From an uncultured Methylobacillus sp. (GTDB lineage: Bacteria > Pseudomonadota > Gammaproteobacteria > Burkholderiales > Methylophilaceae), in NCBI GenBank assembly GCA_903824575.1, contig CAIJXJ010000014.1, positions 1-35,932 of the forward strand: a stretch of DNA of 35,932 nucleotides. Reading direction: 5' to 3'. Numbering within the stretch: the stretch's first letter is position 1; the number at the start of each line of letters is the position of its first letter. A program made the position numbers and the translations under genes. The notes under the pieces are model-generated. The model saw nothing but the letters and a program-made list of their open reading frames with translations. It did not search any database and was not told where the DNA came from. Of the stretch, positions 35,792 to 35,932 are shown one piece after another.

Positions 35792-35932
35792 ATGGAGATG
35801 AGCAAAATCAAGATCGCTCTGGGTCTGGCTGCAGGCATGACTATCGCAATGCCGATGGCTGCAATGGCTGCTGCTGATCAAGACAAAGCAATTGCAAATG
35901 AAAATAACTGGGCGCATCCGCGTCATGACCAC
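35792..35932 (+). CDS. Exported protein, N-terminus only; possible PQQ-dependent (methanol) dehydrogenase
   Basis: ATG at 35792 has GGAG at 35781-35784, seven bases upstream; ATG at 35798 has its site too close. The visible 47 residues begin with a signal peptide rich in methionine (1-29, ending AMAAA). The mature part ends in ANENNWAHPRHDH, where the window stops. The NNW-A-P---D arrangement after a signal peptide resembles the start of PQQ dehydrogenases of the XoxF/MxaF type, and an MxaD-like gene lies 10 kb away. This rests on a very short stretch. Full-length sequence would settle it. Confidence 0.45.
   Translation, partial: MEMSKIKIALGLAAGMTIAMPMAAMAAADQDKAIANENNWAHPRHDH

Overview
The window reads as a chromosomal segment of a betaproteobacterium (moderately GC-rich; best guess the Nitrosomonadales/Methylophilales neighbourhood). 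This rests on gene content and order: ffh next to a divergent CcsA/YpjD-like gene, pssA directly upstream of leuA, tgt-yajC-secD-secF, clpS-clpA and glmU-glmS. Two genes hint at methanol oxidation: an exported SRPBCC protein of the MxaD type (25175-25696) and, at the right edge, the exported N-terminus of a protein that may be a PQQ methanol dehydrogenase. Both hints are inference.

Layout. 1-1216 is accessory DNA. The first bases encode, on the minus strand, the N-terminus of an IS30-like transposase; its element end lies inside an MT-A70 adenine methyltransferase gene, of which only the C-terminal part remains (to 461). A terminator-like hairpin, an orphan ribosome binding site and a small AlpA-like helix-turn-helix gene follow. 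This block stops at the 3' end of a tRNA-Lys(TTT), a typical integration boundary. 1217-16406 is dense housekeeping sequence: tRNA-Lys and ffh, a heme/cytochrome assembly-like membrane protein, a HAD phosphatase, leuA with a possible leucine leader ORF, pssA, mltB, tgt, yajC-secD-secF (Sec translocon accessory complex), a CorC/HlyC-type CBS membrane protein, and clpS-clpA with an overlapping stop/start.

16425-20562 runs on the minus strand: aroC, then a GtrB-like glycosyltransferase, a GtrA-like flippase and a GT-C glycosyltransferase, a trio that typically adds a sugar to surface polysaccharide in the periplasm. 20667-23390 is a P-type ATPase whose membrane motifs resemble the animal Na+/K+-ATPase class (P2C). 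23402-25696 holds a tiny ORF, an exported trypsin-like protease with a TPR tail, an unknown exported protein and the MxaD-like SRPBCC protein. A TspO-like membrane protein and a CPD photolyase follow, suggesting a light or oxidative stress module.

27934-35520 is a continuous minus-strand run: prolyl iminopeptidase, CPA1-type cation/proton antiporter, a YihY/BrkB membrane protein fused to a cyclic-nucleotide-binding domain (overlapping the antiporter gene by 4 nt), glmU, glmS and a NYN-LOTUS putative RNase. glmU and glmS are 1 nt apart and make UDP-GlcNAc precursors for peptidoglycan and LPS. The window ends inside the exported protein starting at 35792. No CRISPR array, rRNA or complete mobile element is visible, and no stretch over 300 bases lacks a gene.
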